A stretch of 64,000 nt of DNA, from the NCBI RefSeq assembly GCF_000971965.1, contig NZ_LAQP01000001.1, positions 310,001 to 374,000 of the forward strand, read 5' to 3'. The position numbers were made by a program, and so were the translations under genes. Source of the stretch: Paenibacillus wulumuqiensis. Lineage in GTDB: Bacteria; Bacillota; Bacilli; Paenibacillales; Paenibacillaceae. Shown piece by piece: positions 37,390-46,577 of this stretch (the stretch's first letter is position 1; each line of letters starts with the position of its first letter). Below the pieces are notes generated by a model. That model ran no database searches and had not been told where the DNA came from. It worked only from the letters and a program-made list of their open reading frames with translations.

Positions 37390-38646
37390 ATGAGCTATCA
37401 AAACTGGGCCGGTAACTATACATATGGCGCTGCCGAACTGATTTATCCTGAAAGTATCGAGCACCTGCAGCAGCTGGTACAAAAGCATAAAAAGATAAAG
37501 GTTCTTGGCAGCGGCCATACGTTCAATGCGATTACAGATACAGATGGTATATTCATTTCTCTTCGTCGTTGGAACCGCTTACTGCATCTGGACAAGGATC
37601 GTGGTACAGTAACCGTCGAAGGCGGCGCCACTTACGGTGAACTCTGCGCAGCGCTCAGTGAGACCGGTTACGCGCTTCATAATCTAGCATCACTGCCGCA
37701 TATTACAATTGCAGGGGCTGTAGCCACATCGACACATGGTTCAGGCAGCAGCAATGTCAGTCTGGCAGCGGCCGTAGAGGCGATCGAACTCGTTGACGCC
37801 CATGGAGAACTGCATACATTGAGCCGGGGTGACGAGGCATTTGCCGGCGTTGTGATCAATCTGGGTGCTCTGGGCATCGTGACCAAGCTGACGCTGAAGG
37901 TAGAGCCTGCGTATACGGTGAGACAGTTCGTTTACGAAAATCTGCCGGCAGCGCAGCTTGAAGATAACGCCGAGGCAATCTTCTCCAGTGCCTATAGCGT
38001 CAGCCTGTTCACAGATTGGCAGCAGCTGAACTTCCATCAGGTATGGACCAAAAGTAGAGAGGAAGATGGAGACAGCTACCAGGGACGGACCAACTTCTAC
38101 GGGGCATATCCGGCGACGGCTGCACTGCATCCGCTGCCGGATATGCATGCGGAGAACTGTACAGAGCAGCTCGGCAAGCCCGGCATGTGGCATGAACGGC
38201 TCGCGCATTTCAAAATGGAGTTCACACCGAGTGCCGGCAAGGAGCTGCAGAGTGAGTATCTGATGTCACGCGAGCATGCGTACCAGGCGAGTCTTGCGGT
38301 ACATCAGCTGCGGGAACATCTTGCGCCGGTGTTGTTCGTGAGCGAGGTGCGTACGATCGCTGCGGACGATTTGTGGATGAGTCCCTTTTACAATCAGCCG
38401 TCCGTGGCGTTCCACTTCACCTGGAAAGACGATTGGCAGGGTGTCGAGCGTATACTGCCGCTGCTGGAAGAGGCGCTGGCGCCGTTTCACGCCCGCCCGC
38501 ATTGGGGCAAGCTGTTTACGGTTCCGGCTAAAAATTTGCAGCAGCAGTTTGGCAAGCTGCCACAGTTCCGGGAACTGCTGGGAAAGTATGATCCAGAGGG
38601 TAAGTTTAGCAATGCGTTTTTGGATGAGTATATTCGGAGTGTATAG
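37390..38646 (+). CDS. alditol (xylitol/sorbitol) oxidase, FAD-dependent
   Basis: 418 residues resembling Streptomyces AldO from end to end: NWAGNYTYGAAELIYPESIE, KVLGSGHTFNAI with H43 at the position that carries covalent FAD in AldO, LASLPHITIAGAVATSTHG, GDEAFAGVVINLGALGIVTK, and a C-terminal RPHWGKLF. VAO/PCMH-fold FAD domain (about 10-180) plus an ALO-type C-terminal domain. AldO oxidises the terminal carbon of xylitol, sorbitol and similar polyols with O2, giving aldose and H2O2. SD GGGAGG before the ATG. Single gene with its own terminator; no polyol transporter adjacent. Confidence 0.87.
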   Translation: MSYQNWAGNYTYGAAELIYPESIEHLQQLVQKHKKIKVLGSGHTFNAITDTDGIFISLRRWNRLLHLDKDRGTVTVEGGATYGELCAALSETGYALHNLASLPHITIAGAVATSTHGSGSSNVSLAAAVEAIELVDAHGELHTLSRGDEAFAGVVINLGALGIVTKLTLKVEPAYTVRQFVYENLPAAQLEDNAEAIFSSAYSVSLFTDWQQLNFHQVWTKSREEDGDSYQGRTNFYGAYPATAALHPLPDMHAENCTEQLGKPGMWHERLAHFKMEFTPSAGKELQSEYLMSREHAYQASLAVHQLREHLAPVLFVSEVRTIAADDLWMSPFYNQPSVAFHFTWKDDWQGVERILPLLEEALAPFHARPHWGKLFTVPAKNLQQQFGKLPQFRELLGKYDPEGKFSNAFLDEYIRSV

Positions 38647-38674
38647 GCTGAACGGAAAAATAATAAGGTGAATA

Positions 38675-38711
38675 AAAGCGCTGAATCTCATATTGATTCA
38701 GCGCTTTATTT
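38675..38711 (+). terminator. terminator after the alditol oxidase gene
   Basis: AAAGCGCTGAATC (38675-38687) pairs perfectly with GATTCAGCGCTTT (38695-38707), followed by ATTT. Confidence 0.85.
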
Positions 38712-38806
38712 ACAATATTCCAGTTTCCAGTGTTTTATGATTTATAGTCTATACAGACACACTACATATACGTCAAAGGTACCTTATTCATAAAAGAGGT
38801 GAGGAT

Positions 38807-39163
38807 ATGCGCAGGAGAATTACGAAATGGATATTGGCTATCTTTATTTTATTTTTTGTATACATAGGGGTGGAAACGGTGCTCCTCTACAAGATCAAAC
38901 CGACTGTGTATTCCACGGTAAAGCGCTTGGCCGCCGGTGCTCCGGAAATCGAAGTCTACGGGGAAAAATGGGCCTACCAGGATACTGTCGATATCGGAGA
39001 CATGCGATTAACGAAATTTACGGAAGGAGAAGGGCAGTACAAAGATCAAATGTATTTCTTTCCCGGTCGCCCAGGCCGTCCAGCAAATATTTTCGTGCCA
39101 AAGCAAGGGACTGAGTATTACAGATACTCACTTTCATCCTTTATTTTTTTTCATGGGTTATAA
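38807..39163 (+). CDS. small membrane-anchored protein, unknown function
   Basis: 118 residues with an N-terminal basic start and one hydrophobic helix (about 7-28, WILAIFILFFVYIGVETVLL), then an extracytoplasmic or cytoplasmic domain of about 85 residues with EVYGEKWAYQDTVDIG and YFFPGRPGRPANIFVPKQG. AGAGGTGAGG precedes the ATG. I do not recognise the family. The last residues (SLSSFIFFHGL) look unlike the preceding domain and may be a frameshifted tail, so the C-terminus is uncertain. Confidence 0.5.
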   Translation: MRRRITKWILAIFILFFVYIGVETVLLYKIKPTVYSTVKRLAAGAPEIEVYGEKWAYQDTVDIGDMRLTKFTEGEGQYKDQMYFFPGRPGRPANIFVPKQGTEYYRYSLSSFIFFHGL

Positions 39164-39310
39164 CTTGATAGTTCATCATTATATTTTATGAGGCTTACAA
39201 AAGAACCTGTTTGAACTGGGAAAAATGGATTGATTTACAGGAATAAGCAAAAGAAATAATGGCAGTATAAGAAGTTACCAACCAGCGAAAAACATCAGCA
39301 ACGATTTAGC

Positions 39311-39351
39311 AACGATTGCTTCCAGAAATGAGGGAGCAATCGTTATTTTTT
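39311..39351 (+). terminator. terminator downstream of the small membrane protein
   Basis: AACGATTGCTTCC (39311-39323) pairs with GGGAGCAATCGTT (39332-39344, one G-T pair), followed by six T. Confidence 0.8.
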
Positions 39352-39425
39352 GCGAATATTTTTGCTTTTTGTCCTTCACATGTGTACAAAAAATATAAAA
39401 GATGATACATTGAAATTAGTTCACT

Positions 39426-39477
39426 CCCTTTTATGAAAGGGCTTTCAAAGAGTGTCATGTCTCCTGTGAGAAGACAT
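39426..39477 (+). promoter_or_regulatory. two hairpins in the kbl leader
   Basis: CCCTTT (39426-39431) pairs with AAAGGG (39436-39441), and ATGTCT (39457-39462) pairs with AGACAT (39472-39477), just before the kbl ribosome site AAGGAGG. They may be a cis-acting leader. The rest of the 337-base gap from 39164 holds only the terminator at 39311. Confidence 0.3.
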
Positions 39478-39500
39478 ACGTACACCAAGGAGGTAATGGA

Positions 39501-40691
39501 ATGTCAAGTCAAGCATTGGACCAATTTTTAAGTTCAAATATCGAAGATCTAAAAACGAAAGGACTATATAATTCCATCGACACGCTGCAGGGTGCGAATG
39601 GTCCTGTTATTCGTATCAACGGAAAGTCCCTGATCAATCTGTCCTCTAATAACTATTTAGGACTGGCAACCGACCCTCGCCTGATTGATGCTTCTGTTAA
39701 GGCATCGCAGACCTACGGAGCAGGCGCAGGGGCAGTGAGAACCATTAATGGTACGATGGATCTTCATATTGAACTGGAAGAAAAACTGGCCCGTTTCAAA
39801 AAAACGGAAGCTGTTATCGTGTATCAATCGGGATTTAACTGCAATATGGCTGCTATATCTGCGGTAATGGATCAGCATGATGCCATTTTATCCGATGAAC
39901 TGAACCATGCTTCGATTATTGATGGCTGCCGCCTGTCCAGAGCCAAGGTGATTCGCTTTAAGCATTCGGATATGAATGATTTAAGACAGCAGGCCAAAGA
40001 TGCCAAGGAGTCTGGTCAGTACAATAAAATTATGGTCATTACCGATGGGGTTTTCTCCATGGATGGTGATATAGCCAAGCTGCCCGAGATCGTGAAAATA
40101 GCTGAAGAATTCGATTTGATTACTTATGTGGATGATGCCCATGGTTCAGGCGTTCTCGGAGCAGGTGCAGGAACGGTGAAGCATTTTGGATTGTCCGATC
40201 GCATTGACTTTCAAATTGGTACGCTGTCCAAGGCGATCGGCGTTGTCGGCGGTTATGTGGCAGGTAAAAAACAACTAATCGAATGGTTGAAGCTGAGAAG
40301 CCGCCCGTTTCTGTTCTCAACATCGCTACCTCCAGCTGCAATCGCTGCGTGTAGTGCATCTGTCGACATTTTGATGAATGACAAAGAGCTGATCGAGAAG
40401 CTGTGGGAGAACGGCGATTATTTGAAAAATGGCTTGAGTCGGCTTGGATATAATGTAGGACAAAGCGAAACGCCGATCACCCCTTGTATCATTGGCGATG
40501 AAGTAACCACCCAACACTTTAGCAAACGGCTCTATGAAGAAGGCGTTTACGCCAAGGCAATCGTGTTTCCGACAGTTCCAAAAGGAACGGGAAGAATACG
40601 CAATATGCCGACAGCTGCCCATACCAGAGAGCTGCTGGATCAGGTGATCTCCGTTTATGAGAAAGTTGGCAGGGAAATGAAGCTGATTTAG
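39501..40691 (+). CDS. kbl: glycine C-acetyltransferase (2-amino-3-ketobutyrate CoA ligase)
   Basis: 396 residues, the usual length for this alpha-oxoamine synthase. Visible: [74 protein letters not shown] and the PLP-lysine segment [18 protein letters not shown]. It converts 2-amino-3-oxobutanoate plus CoA to glycine and acetyl-CoA. AAGGAGG precedes the ATG. The next gene, 37 bases on, encodes the threonine dehydrogenase that makes its substrate, so the pair forms a complete threonine-to-glycine pathway. BioF-like activity is excluded by this partner. Confidence 0.93.
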   Translation: MSSQALDQFLSSNIEDLKTKGLYNSIDTLQGANGPVIRINGKSLINLSSNNYLGLATDPRLIDASVKASQTYGAGAGAVRTINGTMDLHIELEEKLARFKKTEAVIVYQSGFNCNMAAISAVMDQHDAILSDELNHASIIDGCRLSRAKVIRFKHSDMNDLRQQAKDAKESGQYNKIMVITDGVFSMDGDIAKLPEIVKIAEEFDLITYVDDAHGSGVLGAGAGTVKHFGLSDRIDFQIGTLSKAIGVVGGYVAGKKQLIEWLKLRSRPFLFSTSLPPAAIAACSASVDILMNDKELIEKLWENGDYLKNGLSRLGYNVGQSETPITPCIIGDEVTTQHFSKRLYEEGVYAKAIVFPTVPKGTGRIRNMPTAAHTRELLDQVISVYEKVGREMKLI

Positions 40692-40728
40692 CTGTATTCG
40701 TGGGATTATATTTCGGGAGGAATGTCTT

Positions 40729-41688
40729 ATGAAGAGGATTCTGGTGACCGGAGCACTGGGGCAAATCGGTTCTGAGTTAGTTGTTAAATTACGTGAGATT
40801 TATGGTGCGGATCACGTCGTTGCTACGGATCTCAGGTCATCCGCCCACGAAATTACCCGATCCGGGCCATTCGAGTTGCTGGACGTGACGAATGGTAAAG
40901 CGATGTTCGAAATTGCCAAGCGGTACGAAGTGGATACCGTCATCCATTTGGCTGCGCTGCTGTCAGCTACGGCAGAGGAGAAGCCTCTGCTTGCCTGGAA
41001 CTTGAATATGGGCGGATTGATGAATGCACTTGAAATATCCAGGGAGCTCGGCTGCCAATTTTTCACGCCAAGTTCTATTGGAGCTTTTGGCCCTTCGACT
41101 CCGAAAGACAATACCCCGCAGGATACGATCCAGAGGCCCAATACGATGTACGGTGTGAACAAGGTATCCGGCGAACTGCTTTGTGATTATTATTTCCACA
41201 AATATGGCCTGGATACCAGGGGGCTACGCTTCCCGGGTTTGATATCTTATATGACGCCTCCCGGCGGAGGCACGACGGATTACGCGGTGGAAATTTATTA
41301 CGCAGCCGTAACGACTGGTCGGTATACATCTTATATCGCCAAGGATTCCAATATGGACATGATGTATATGCCGGATGCCCTGGACGCTATCATCAATTTA
41401 ATGGAAGCGGATTCATATCGGTTGGTGCATCGCAATTCATTTAATGTTACTGCTATGAGCGTGGATCCGGAGGCGATTGCTGCAGCGATTCGGGAGGAGT
41501 TTCCCGGTTTTATTCTTGATTATGACGTTGATCCGAAGAGACAGGCGATTGCCGATAGCTGGCCGCATTCTATTGATGCGACGGCAGCGAAAGCAGAATG
41601 GGGATTTCAGGCTCGCTACGACTTGAAGGCTATGACAAAGGATATGCTTTCACAGCTAAGCGCGAGACTGATGCTCCGCAAGGCTTGA
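40729..41688 (+). CDS. tdh: L-threonine 3-dehydrogenase, SDR/epimerase type
   Basis: 319 residues with an N-terminal Rossmann motif [15 protein letters not shown], the substrate-site segment [14 protein letters not shown] and the catalytic Y-x3-K in [13 protein letters not shown], followed by [10 protein letters not shown] and [13 protein letters not shown]. This is the short-chain (NAD-epimerase-like) form of threonine dehydrogenase, unrelated to the zinc-dependent E. coli Tdh. It oxidises threonine with NAD to 2-amino-3-oxobutanoate, the Kbl substrate. SD GGGAGG precedes the ATG. Operon with kbl; terminator after. Confidence 0.92.
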   Translation: MKRILVTGALGQIGSELVVKLREIYGADHVVATDLRSSAHEITRSGPFELLDVTNGKAMFEIAKRYEVDTVIHLAALLSATAEEKPLLAWNLNMGGLMNALEISRELGCQFFTPSSIGAFGPSTPKDNTPQDTIQRPNTMYGVNKVSGELLCDYYFHKYGLDTRGLRFPGLISYMTPPGGGTTDYAVEIYYAAVTTGRYTSYIAKDSNMDMMYMPDALDAIINLMEADSYRLVHRNSFNVTAMSVDPEAIAAAIREEFPGFILDYDVDPKRQAIADSWPHSIDATAAKAEWGFQARYDLKAMTKDMLSQLSARLMLRKA

Positions 41689-41788
41689 AGTGATTAGGAA
41701 TTCGCTATACAAAGCGAAATAGGGAAGAGAAAGTACAAATATAATATAGATGTTGCTTACAGACATGCATATAGTATTCTTTCTTAGA

Positions 41789-41829
41789 AAAAAGGCAACC
41801 CCTTCGAATCAAGAAGAGATTGCCTTTTT
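41789..41829 (+). terminator. terminator after kbl-tdh
   Basis: AAAAAGGCAA (41789-41798) pairs with TTGCCTTTTT (41820-41829), with an inner TTC/GAA pairing. Confidence 0.75.
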
Positions 41830-41868
41830 GTGTTTGCATTCGATCAGAATCGTTTGTATATGCCGACC

Positions 41869-41980
41869 TTAAATTGCAAGTTCAAGTGCGAAAACTCGAC
41901 TTAAATGTCCACGCAGCTTGGCGATATGATTTTCAATATCCGGATTCGTGATTACATAATAATCAGCAGATATTCAAAAC
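41869..41980 (-). pseudogene. short C-terminal gene remnant
   Basis: On the minus strand a frame of about 35 codons reads SADYYVITNPDIENHIA, then KLRGHLSRVFALELAI, and stops. The composition looks like real protein, but an in-frame stop lies just upstream and there is no start. I do not recognise the family. It fills part of the 382-base gap between tdh and the ArsR gene. Confidence 0.3.
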
Positions 41981-42024
41981 CCATCCTTCTTCAAGGTTGC
42001 TTTCTCTCTCGTAATCAATTATAT

Positions 42025-42050
42025 TGATCAAGTAATCAAACATTTAATCA
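42025..42050. promoter_or_regulatory. operator-like repeat upstream of the arsR-type gene
   Basis: TGATCA (42025), two bases, TAATCA (42033), six bases, TAATCA (42045). The same three words recur in mirrored order before the next gene at 42488-42513. Likely a binding site of the ArsR-type regulator. Confidence 0.5.
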
Positions 42051-42070
42051 TTTTAAACAGGCGGGATACC

Positions 42071-42436
42071 ATGAAAGAATACGACGAGCAGGATGAGCTG
42101 CTGGAACAAAAGAAAGCTCTAATACAGGAGATTCGTAAGTCTACAGATATTTTCAAAGCGATGGCGGATCCGATCCGACAGGATATTCTGATGATGTTCA
42201 TGATATCCAAACGAATGAATGTAGCACAGGTTGTCGCACAATCTCCCTTATCCAGACCAGCTGTATCCCATCATTTGCGCATTTTGAAGCAGGCTGGAAT
42301 TTTATATTCTATCAAAGAAAAAACAGAAGTATATTACCATTTGTCTTTTGATGATGCAGTTATCAAGCAGCTTCAATCTATCATTCAGGCTGCCGAAAGG
42401 GTTATCCATCATCCGGACAAAAACATATTGGAGTAA
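42071..42436 (+). CDS. ArsR-family transcriptional regulator
   Basis: 121 residues with a winged helix (about 28-105): TDIFKAMADPIRQDILMMFM, VAQVVAQSPLSRPAVSHHLRILKQAGI, and EVYYHLSF in the wing. No metal-binding CxC motif is present, so it is not an arsenic sensor of the classical kind. It is followed after 96 bases by a short-chain dehydrogenase gene on the same strand. Matching TAATCA-N6-TAATCA sites lie upstream of both genes, implying autoregulation and control of the dehydrogenase. The N-terminal 25 residues are a charged helix. Confidence 0.85.
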   Translation: MKEYDEQDELLEQKKALIQEIRKSTDIFKAMADPIRQDILMMFMISKRMNVAQVVAQSPLSRPAVSHHLRILKQAGILYSIKEKTEVYYHLSFDDAVIKQLQSIIQAAERVIHHPDKNILE

Positions 42437-42487
42437 CAAAATTGACTTTCTTACAGAAATGAAAGAGAGTCAATTTTTTGAATATAA

Positions 42488-42513
42488 TAATCAAAAGTTT
42501 AATCATTTGATCA
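42488..42513. promoter_or_regulatory. operator-like repeat upstream of the SDR gene
   Basis: TAATCA (42488), six bases, TAATCA (42500), two bases, TGATCA (42508): the mirror order of the site at 42025-42050. It lies 19 bases before the SDR start, overlapping where a core promoter should be. Confidence 0.5.
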
Positions 42514-42532
42514 TAATAAAGGAGGACATTAA

Positions 42533-43333
42533 ATGAACTATTCACAAAAAACGGCAATCGTCACTGGAGCTTCTTCGGGAATTGGTGAAGTATTCGCCCA
42601 TGAGCTTGCCCGAAAAGGATGCGATCTCGTATTGGTAGCTCGCTCGGAGGAGAAACTTCAACAGATCGCCGCGAACCTTCAGAATACCTATTCTATTCGT
42701 GCTGCTGTCATTTCTGCCGATCTTTCTACAATCGGCGCAGATGATTATATCAAAGGAGAAATCGATAGGCTTGGCCTATCGGTGGATATTCTTATCAATA
42801 ATGCAGGGTTTGGCACACTCGGTCGATTTGATGAGATTCCTCTGGAACGGATCAGACGGGAAATGCAGCTGAATATGTTGTCTTTAACAGGATTGACACA
42901 GCATTTTCTGGGAGAGATGAAGGATCGTAGAGAGGGAGTAATCGTAAACGTGGCTTCTCTCACTGCGTTTCAGCCTGTACCCTATATGGCAGTATACGCA
43001 GCTACCAAAGCGTATGTTCTTTCTTTTACGGAAGCCTTGTGGGCGGAATATCAAGACAGAGGTGTACGGATTATGGCATTATGCCCCGGCGAGACCAAAA
43101 GTTCCTTTCATACGATGTCCGGTTCGGATCATCTGACCAGTAAAAGAATGGAACCGATCGATGTCGTCAATGCAGCCTTTCGAGCCATTGATAAAGATTG
43201 CAGCAGCATCATTGCAGGACGTAGCAATTATATCATGGCTCAGCTGCCCAGATGGCTCCCACGTAACACAGTTGTCCGCCTTATGAAACGCGTATTTCAA
43301 TCAGCTTTGTCTGCTGGCGGAAACCATTTATGA
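42533..43333 (+). CDS. short-chain dehydrogenase/reductase
   Basis: 266 residues, classical SDR: TAIVTGASSGIGEVFAHELA (NAD(P) motif), DLVLVARSEEKL favouring NADP, LINNAGFGTLGRF, NVASLTAFQPVPYM with catalytic Ser, and YAATKAYVLSF with Y-x3-K. After the catalytic part comes LCPGETKSSFHTM. Similar to the YqjQ/DltE-like group of uncertain substrate. AAAGGAGG precedes the ATG. Expected to be repressed by the ArsR-type regulator encoded just upstream, from the shared repeats. Confidence 0.87.
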   Translation: MNYSQKTAIVTGASSGIGEVFAHELARKGCDLVLVARSEEKLQQIAANLQNTYSIRAAVISADLSTIGADDYIKGEIDRLGLSVDILINNAGFGTLGRFDEIPLERIRREMQLNMLSLTGLTQHFLGEMKDRREGVIVNVASLTAFQPVPYMAVYAATKAYVLSFTEALWAEYQDRGVRIMALCPGETKSSFHTMSGSDHLTSKRMEPIDVVNAAFRAIDKDCSSIIAGRSNYIMAQLPRWLPRNTVVRLMKRVFQSALSAGGNHL

Positions 43334-43819
43334 CTGCCGCTTCTGTTGGGTATGCATCTGACGGTGCAGCACATATACCTGCTCAGCCAGCTCGGGAACC
43401 GGCCCATCTACCGGAGTATCGCGAATGACCTGCTCGATGGATAGTGTATGTACCCGGGAAGGCTCGTCATTCCACTCGGCAAGCCACTGTTCCAGCTGTG
43501 CAGACGAGCTTGCATAGACGATACGTCCAAGGCCTACCCATCCATGGGCAGCAGCACACATAGCGCAATGCTCGCCTGATGTGTATACTGTTGCGCGTGC
43601 ACGTTCTTCGGGTGGCATATGAGCGGCCGCCCAACGGGCCAGAGCGAATTCGGGATGCTGCGTATCATCTCCTCCGGCAATACGATTATAATCCTCTGCG
43701 AGCACTCTGCCATCTTCCGATACCAGAACAGAACCAAATGGAGCATTGCCGCCATTCAGTGCTTCTTCAGCGAGTTCAATACAGCGTTCTAAATAACGTA
43801 AATCCTGATGGGTAATCAT
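43328..43819 (-). CDS. nucleoside/guanine deaminase-like protein (CDA fold)
   Basis: 163 residues. Zinc site: H in TQHPEFALARWAA with the catalytic Glu, and the cysteine pair in YTSGEHCAMCAAAHGW. NAPFGSVLVSEDGRVLAE is the typical N-terminal strand of the family. The family includes guanine deaminase, cytosine deaminase and tRNA adenosine deaminase; the HPE variant and the EHCxMC motif favour a guanine deaminase-like small-molecule enzyme over TadA. AGGAGG stands before the ATG. It converges with the SDR gene, overlapping its end by six bases. Confidence 0.85.
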   Translation of the reverse strand: MITHQDLRYLERCIELAEEALNGGNAPFGSVLVSEDGRVLAEDYNRIAGGDDTQHPEFALARWAAAHMPPEERARATVYTSGEHCAMCAAAHGWVGLGRIVYASSSAQLEQWLAEWNDEPSRVHTLSIEQVIRDTPVDGPVPELAEQVYVLHRQMHTQQKRQS

Positions 43820-44107
43820 GAGATAACCTCCTGTTTTAAATAAGCTTTTTTCCAGTTATTAACCTTCGAACGAGGAGAACACGCACAGTTATTGTAGACC
43901 ACTTTATAAATGAAGAAGAATATATCGATAAATTTAATGATCACTTAAATAAACTCGAACATGTGGAAGAAAGAGAAAGGTATCTCACATTGACGCTTTT
44001 TTTTCTAAGTTAGTACATTTGAAGGAAAAAAGGGTAATAGCATTAGAGAATCAATGTTAGAAACGATTCATTGCCAGTTTAAACGGTAAAAAAGCGAGGT
44101 TATCCTA

Positions 44108-44998
44108 TTGTTCACCCTTATAGCTGCAAGGTTTCTTCGTCTTTTCCCCAATCAGGCGAAAAAGACGCCCATGCTCTCCTTCGAGCCAGTGAAGGAAAAA
44201 AAAGAGATGAAAGTAGAGACATCTGTAAAACTCACAGATATTTCCTTCTACTATCCCTCGGAATCCAAACTGAAAAAACTCCCGTTGTATATTAATTTTC
44301 ACGGGGGAGCGTTCATCATGTACGAAAAGGAGATGGACGATCCGTACTGCCGTTACCTGGCCAACCGGACAGCATGCATCATTGCGAATGTGGAGTACGC
44401 AAAAGCGCCGGAGTATCCTTTTCCCAACCCACTCGAACAAGTCTATGAAGTGTTTCGATGGATCCAGAGCAGAGCCGACGATTTGAATATCGACACGGAA
44501 AAAATGATGGTCGGCGGACAAAGTTCGGGAGCCAATCTGGCCGCTGCTCTCTGTCTCTATTTGGAGGAAAAAAAGGAAAAGCAGCCGCTGCTTCAAGTGC
44601 TATCATGTCCGATGCTGGATTTTGCGACTCCGCATGCCAACAAGCCGGAAACGGACAAATGGCGGGCACGGTATCCCCAGGCCGCTCACTTTTTGAACAT
44701 GTGCTACGTCCCGGAAAAAGGTCAAGCAGAGCACCCTCTCGCTTCTCCGGTTCGCGCTGTCGTAAGCAATCAGCTGGCACCTGCCCTTATTCTCATCGCG
44801 GAGCATGACGCCTTCAGGCCGGAGGCGGAATGTTATGCGGAGAAATTAAGGAAAGCTGGGGTACATATTGAGGAAAAAGTATTCAAAGACTGCAAACACG
44901 CATTTACCCACCTGGGTCCAAAAGACAAAGCGGAGGAAGCCTGGGAAATGATCGCACGTAAAATCAGAGAAACGGCGAATGAGCGGCATGCAGAATAA
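44108..44998 (+). CDS. alpha/beta hydrolase, HSL family esterase
   Basis: 296 residues from TTG at 44108, with GAGG about ten bases upstream. Oxyanion motif NFHGGAFIMYE, nucleophile GGQSSGANLAAAL, Asp in IAEHDAFRPEAE, His in CKHAFTHLG. The N-terminal stretch TLIAARFLRLFPNQAKK may be an amphipathic cap helix. It lies 70 bases before the crt cluster on the same strand and may share its transcript. A role in carotenoid ester chemistry is only a guess from position. Confidence 0.82.
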   Translation: MFTLIAARFLRLFPNQAKKTPMLSFEPVKEKKEMKVETSVKLTDISFYYPSESKLKKLPLYINFHGGAFIMYEKEMDDPYCRYLANRTACIIANVEYAKAPEYPFPNPLEQVYEVFRWIQSRADDLNIDTEKMMVGGQSSGANLAAALCLYLEEKKEKQPLLQVLSCPMLDFATPHANKPETDKWRARYPQAAHFLNMCYVPEKGQAEHPLASPVRAVVSNQLAPALILIAEHDAFRPEAECYAEKLRKAGVHIEEKVFKDCKHAFTHLGPKDKAEEAWEMIARKIRETANERHAE

Positions 44999-45068
44999 AG
45001 TAAGGCATATGCCGGCTTGGCGCAACAATGAATACCATTCTTGATTGATGGAAGGGGAAACAAGACAA

Positions 45069-46577
45069 GTGAAAACGACAAACAAAAACGTAGTGGTTAT
45101 CGGAGGCGGACTTGGAGGACTGTCAGCTGCAATTTCGCTGGCACAGGCAGGATATGACGTATCTTTATATGAAAAAAACCATCACATCGGAGGGAAATTG
45201 AACCGACTGGACCAGGACGGTTTCGGTTTTGATTTGGGCCCGTCTATTCTGACAATGCCTCAAGTGTTTGAACATTTGTTTGCTGCCAGCGGCAAATCGA
45301 TGAAGGACTATGTTCCGATCGAAAAGCTGAATCATCAATGGCGTTCCTTTTTCCCTGACGGAAATATCATCGACCTCTATGAAAATCTGCAGGACATGCA
45401 GGAGAAGAACGATTCCTTGAGCGAAAAAGATATGCGCGAGTATCAAAACCTGCTTAATTATTCCAAAAAAATCTACAACATGACGGACAAAACCTATTTT
45501 AAGCATGGTGTAGATAGCACGAGAGAAATTATGAAGCATACGACCCTGTTTGGCGCGTTGAAAAATTTCGATTTGTTCTCTACTGTTCATGGAGCTATCG
45601 ACAAGCGGATCAGCAATAAACAATTGCGCGATATGCTGTCCTACTTTATCAAATATGTGGGTTCGTCGCCTTACGACGCACCGGCTGTTTTGAATATGAT
45701 GATTTATATGCAGCATGATCAAGGATTATGGTATGTACCCGGCGGGTTGAATAAACTGGCAGACGGTTTGGTGAAGCTGGCTGAAGAAGTGGGCGTTCAT
45801 TTTCATCTTGGGACACCAATCGTCAAACTCGAAAAAAACAACGATGAAATCACGGGAGCTTTTTTGGAAGATGGAACAAAGCTGACTGCAGATTATTATG
45901 TTTCCAATATGGAGGTCATCCCGGTTTATGAACGCTTACTGGAAGAAGACAATCGCTTTGTAGATAAATTAAAGAAAAAATTCGAACCAGCCAGTTCTGG
46001 TCTCGTGCTGCATTTGGGCGTGAAAAAAAGCTACCCTCAGCTTCGCCATCATAATTTCTTTTTCGCAGAAAATATGAAGCAGCAAATGCAGTCCATTTTC
46101 CATGAACATACCCTGCCGGAGGATCCAGTTATTTATTTGGTTAATGTTAATAAAACCGATCCGTCGCAGGCTCCTGAAGGACATGAAAATATAAAAGTAC
46201 TGCCCCATATCCCTTATATTCAGGATCAGAAACCGTTCACTCAGCAGGACTATGAACAATTTGCCGAACGAGTTCTGATCAAGCTGGAAAAAATGGGCTT
46301 GCACGATTTGCGGGCCAATATCGTGACCAGAGATATGTGGACGCCGGAAGATATCAGAAAAACGTATGGCTCTGATCGCGGCGCCATTTACGGAACGGTG
46401 TCAAACCGCAAAAAAAATAAAGGGTTCAAGCATGCCAAACAAAGCGAACGTTATAACAATCTGTATTTTGTAGGCGGAACGGTGAATCCGGGAGGCGGAA
46501 TGCCTATGGTTACGTTAAGCGGCCAGCTTGTCAGCAAAAAAATTGTGCAAAGGGATGTTTCCCATGCCGGACAATGA
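45069..46577 (+). CDS. crtP: CrtP, 4,4'-diaponeurosporene/diapolycopene oxidase
   Basis: About 502 residues from GTG at 45069, chosen because GAAGGGG lies upstream; a TTG at 45045 would add eight residues without a ribosome site. FAD motif VVIGGGLGGLSAAISLAQAG. Many blocks match S. aureus CrtP: HHIGGKLNR, GFDLGPSILTMP, HQWRSFFPDG, RISNKQLRDML, FIKYVGSSPYDAPAVLNM, GLWYVPGG, VNPGGGMPMVTLSGQ. CrtP oxidises the terminal methyl group of C30 carotenes to an aldehyde. The last 14 bases overlap aldH, supporting coupled expression. Confidence 0.93.
   Translation: MKTTNKNVVVIGGGLGGLSAAISLAQAGYDVSLYEKNHHIGGKLNRLDQDGFGFDLGPSILTMPQVFEHLFAASGKSMKDYVPIEKLNHQWRSFFPDGNIIDLYENLQDMQEKNDSLSEKDMREYQNLLNYSKKIYNMTDKTYFKHGVDSTREIMKHTTLFGALKNFDLFSTVHGAIDKRISNKQLRDMLSYFIKYVGSSPYDAPAVLNMMIYMQHDQGLWYVPGGLNKLADGLVKLAEEVGVHFHLGTPIVKLEKNNDEITGAFLEDGTKLTADYYVSNMEVIPVYERLLEEDNRFVDKLKKKFEPASSGLVLHLGVKKSYPQLRHHNFFFAENMKQQMQSIFHEHTLPEDPVIYLVNVNKTDPSQAPEGHENIKVLPHIPYIQDQKPFTQQDYEQFAERVLIKLEKMGLHDLRANIVTRDMWTPEDIRKTYGSDRGAIYGTVSNRKKNKGFKHAKQSERYNNLYFVGGTVNPGGGMPMVTLSGQLVSKKIVQRDVSHAGQ

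Noticed and set aside
43853-44013. Plus-strand open frame reading VIVDHFINEEEYIDKFNDHL
   Set aside because: It looks protein-like but has no start codon, no recognised family and only about 50 codons; possibly a remnant, not strong enough to annotate.
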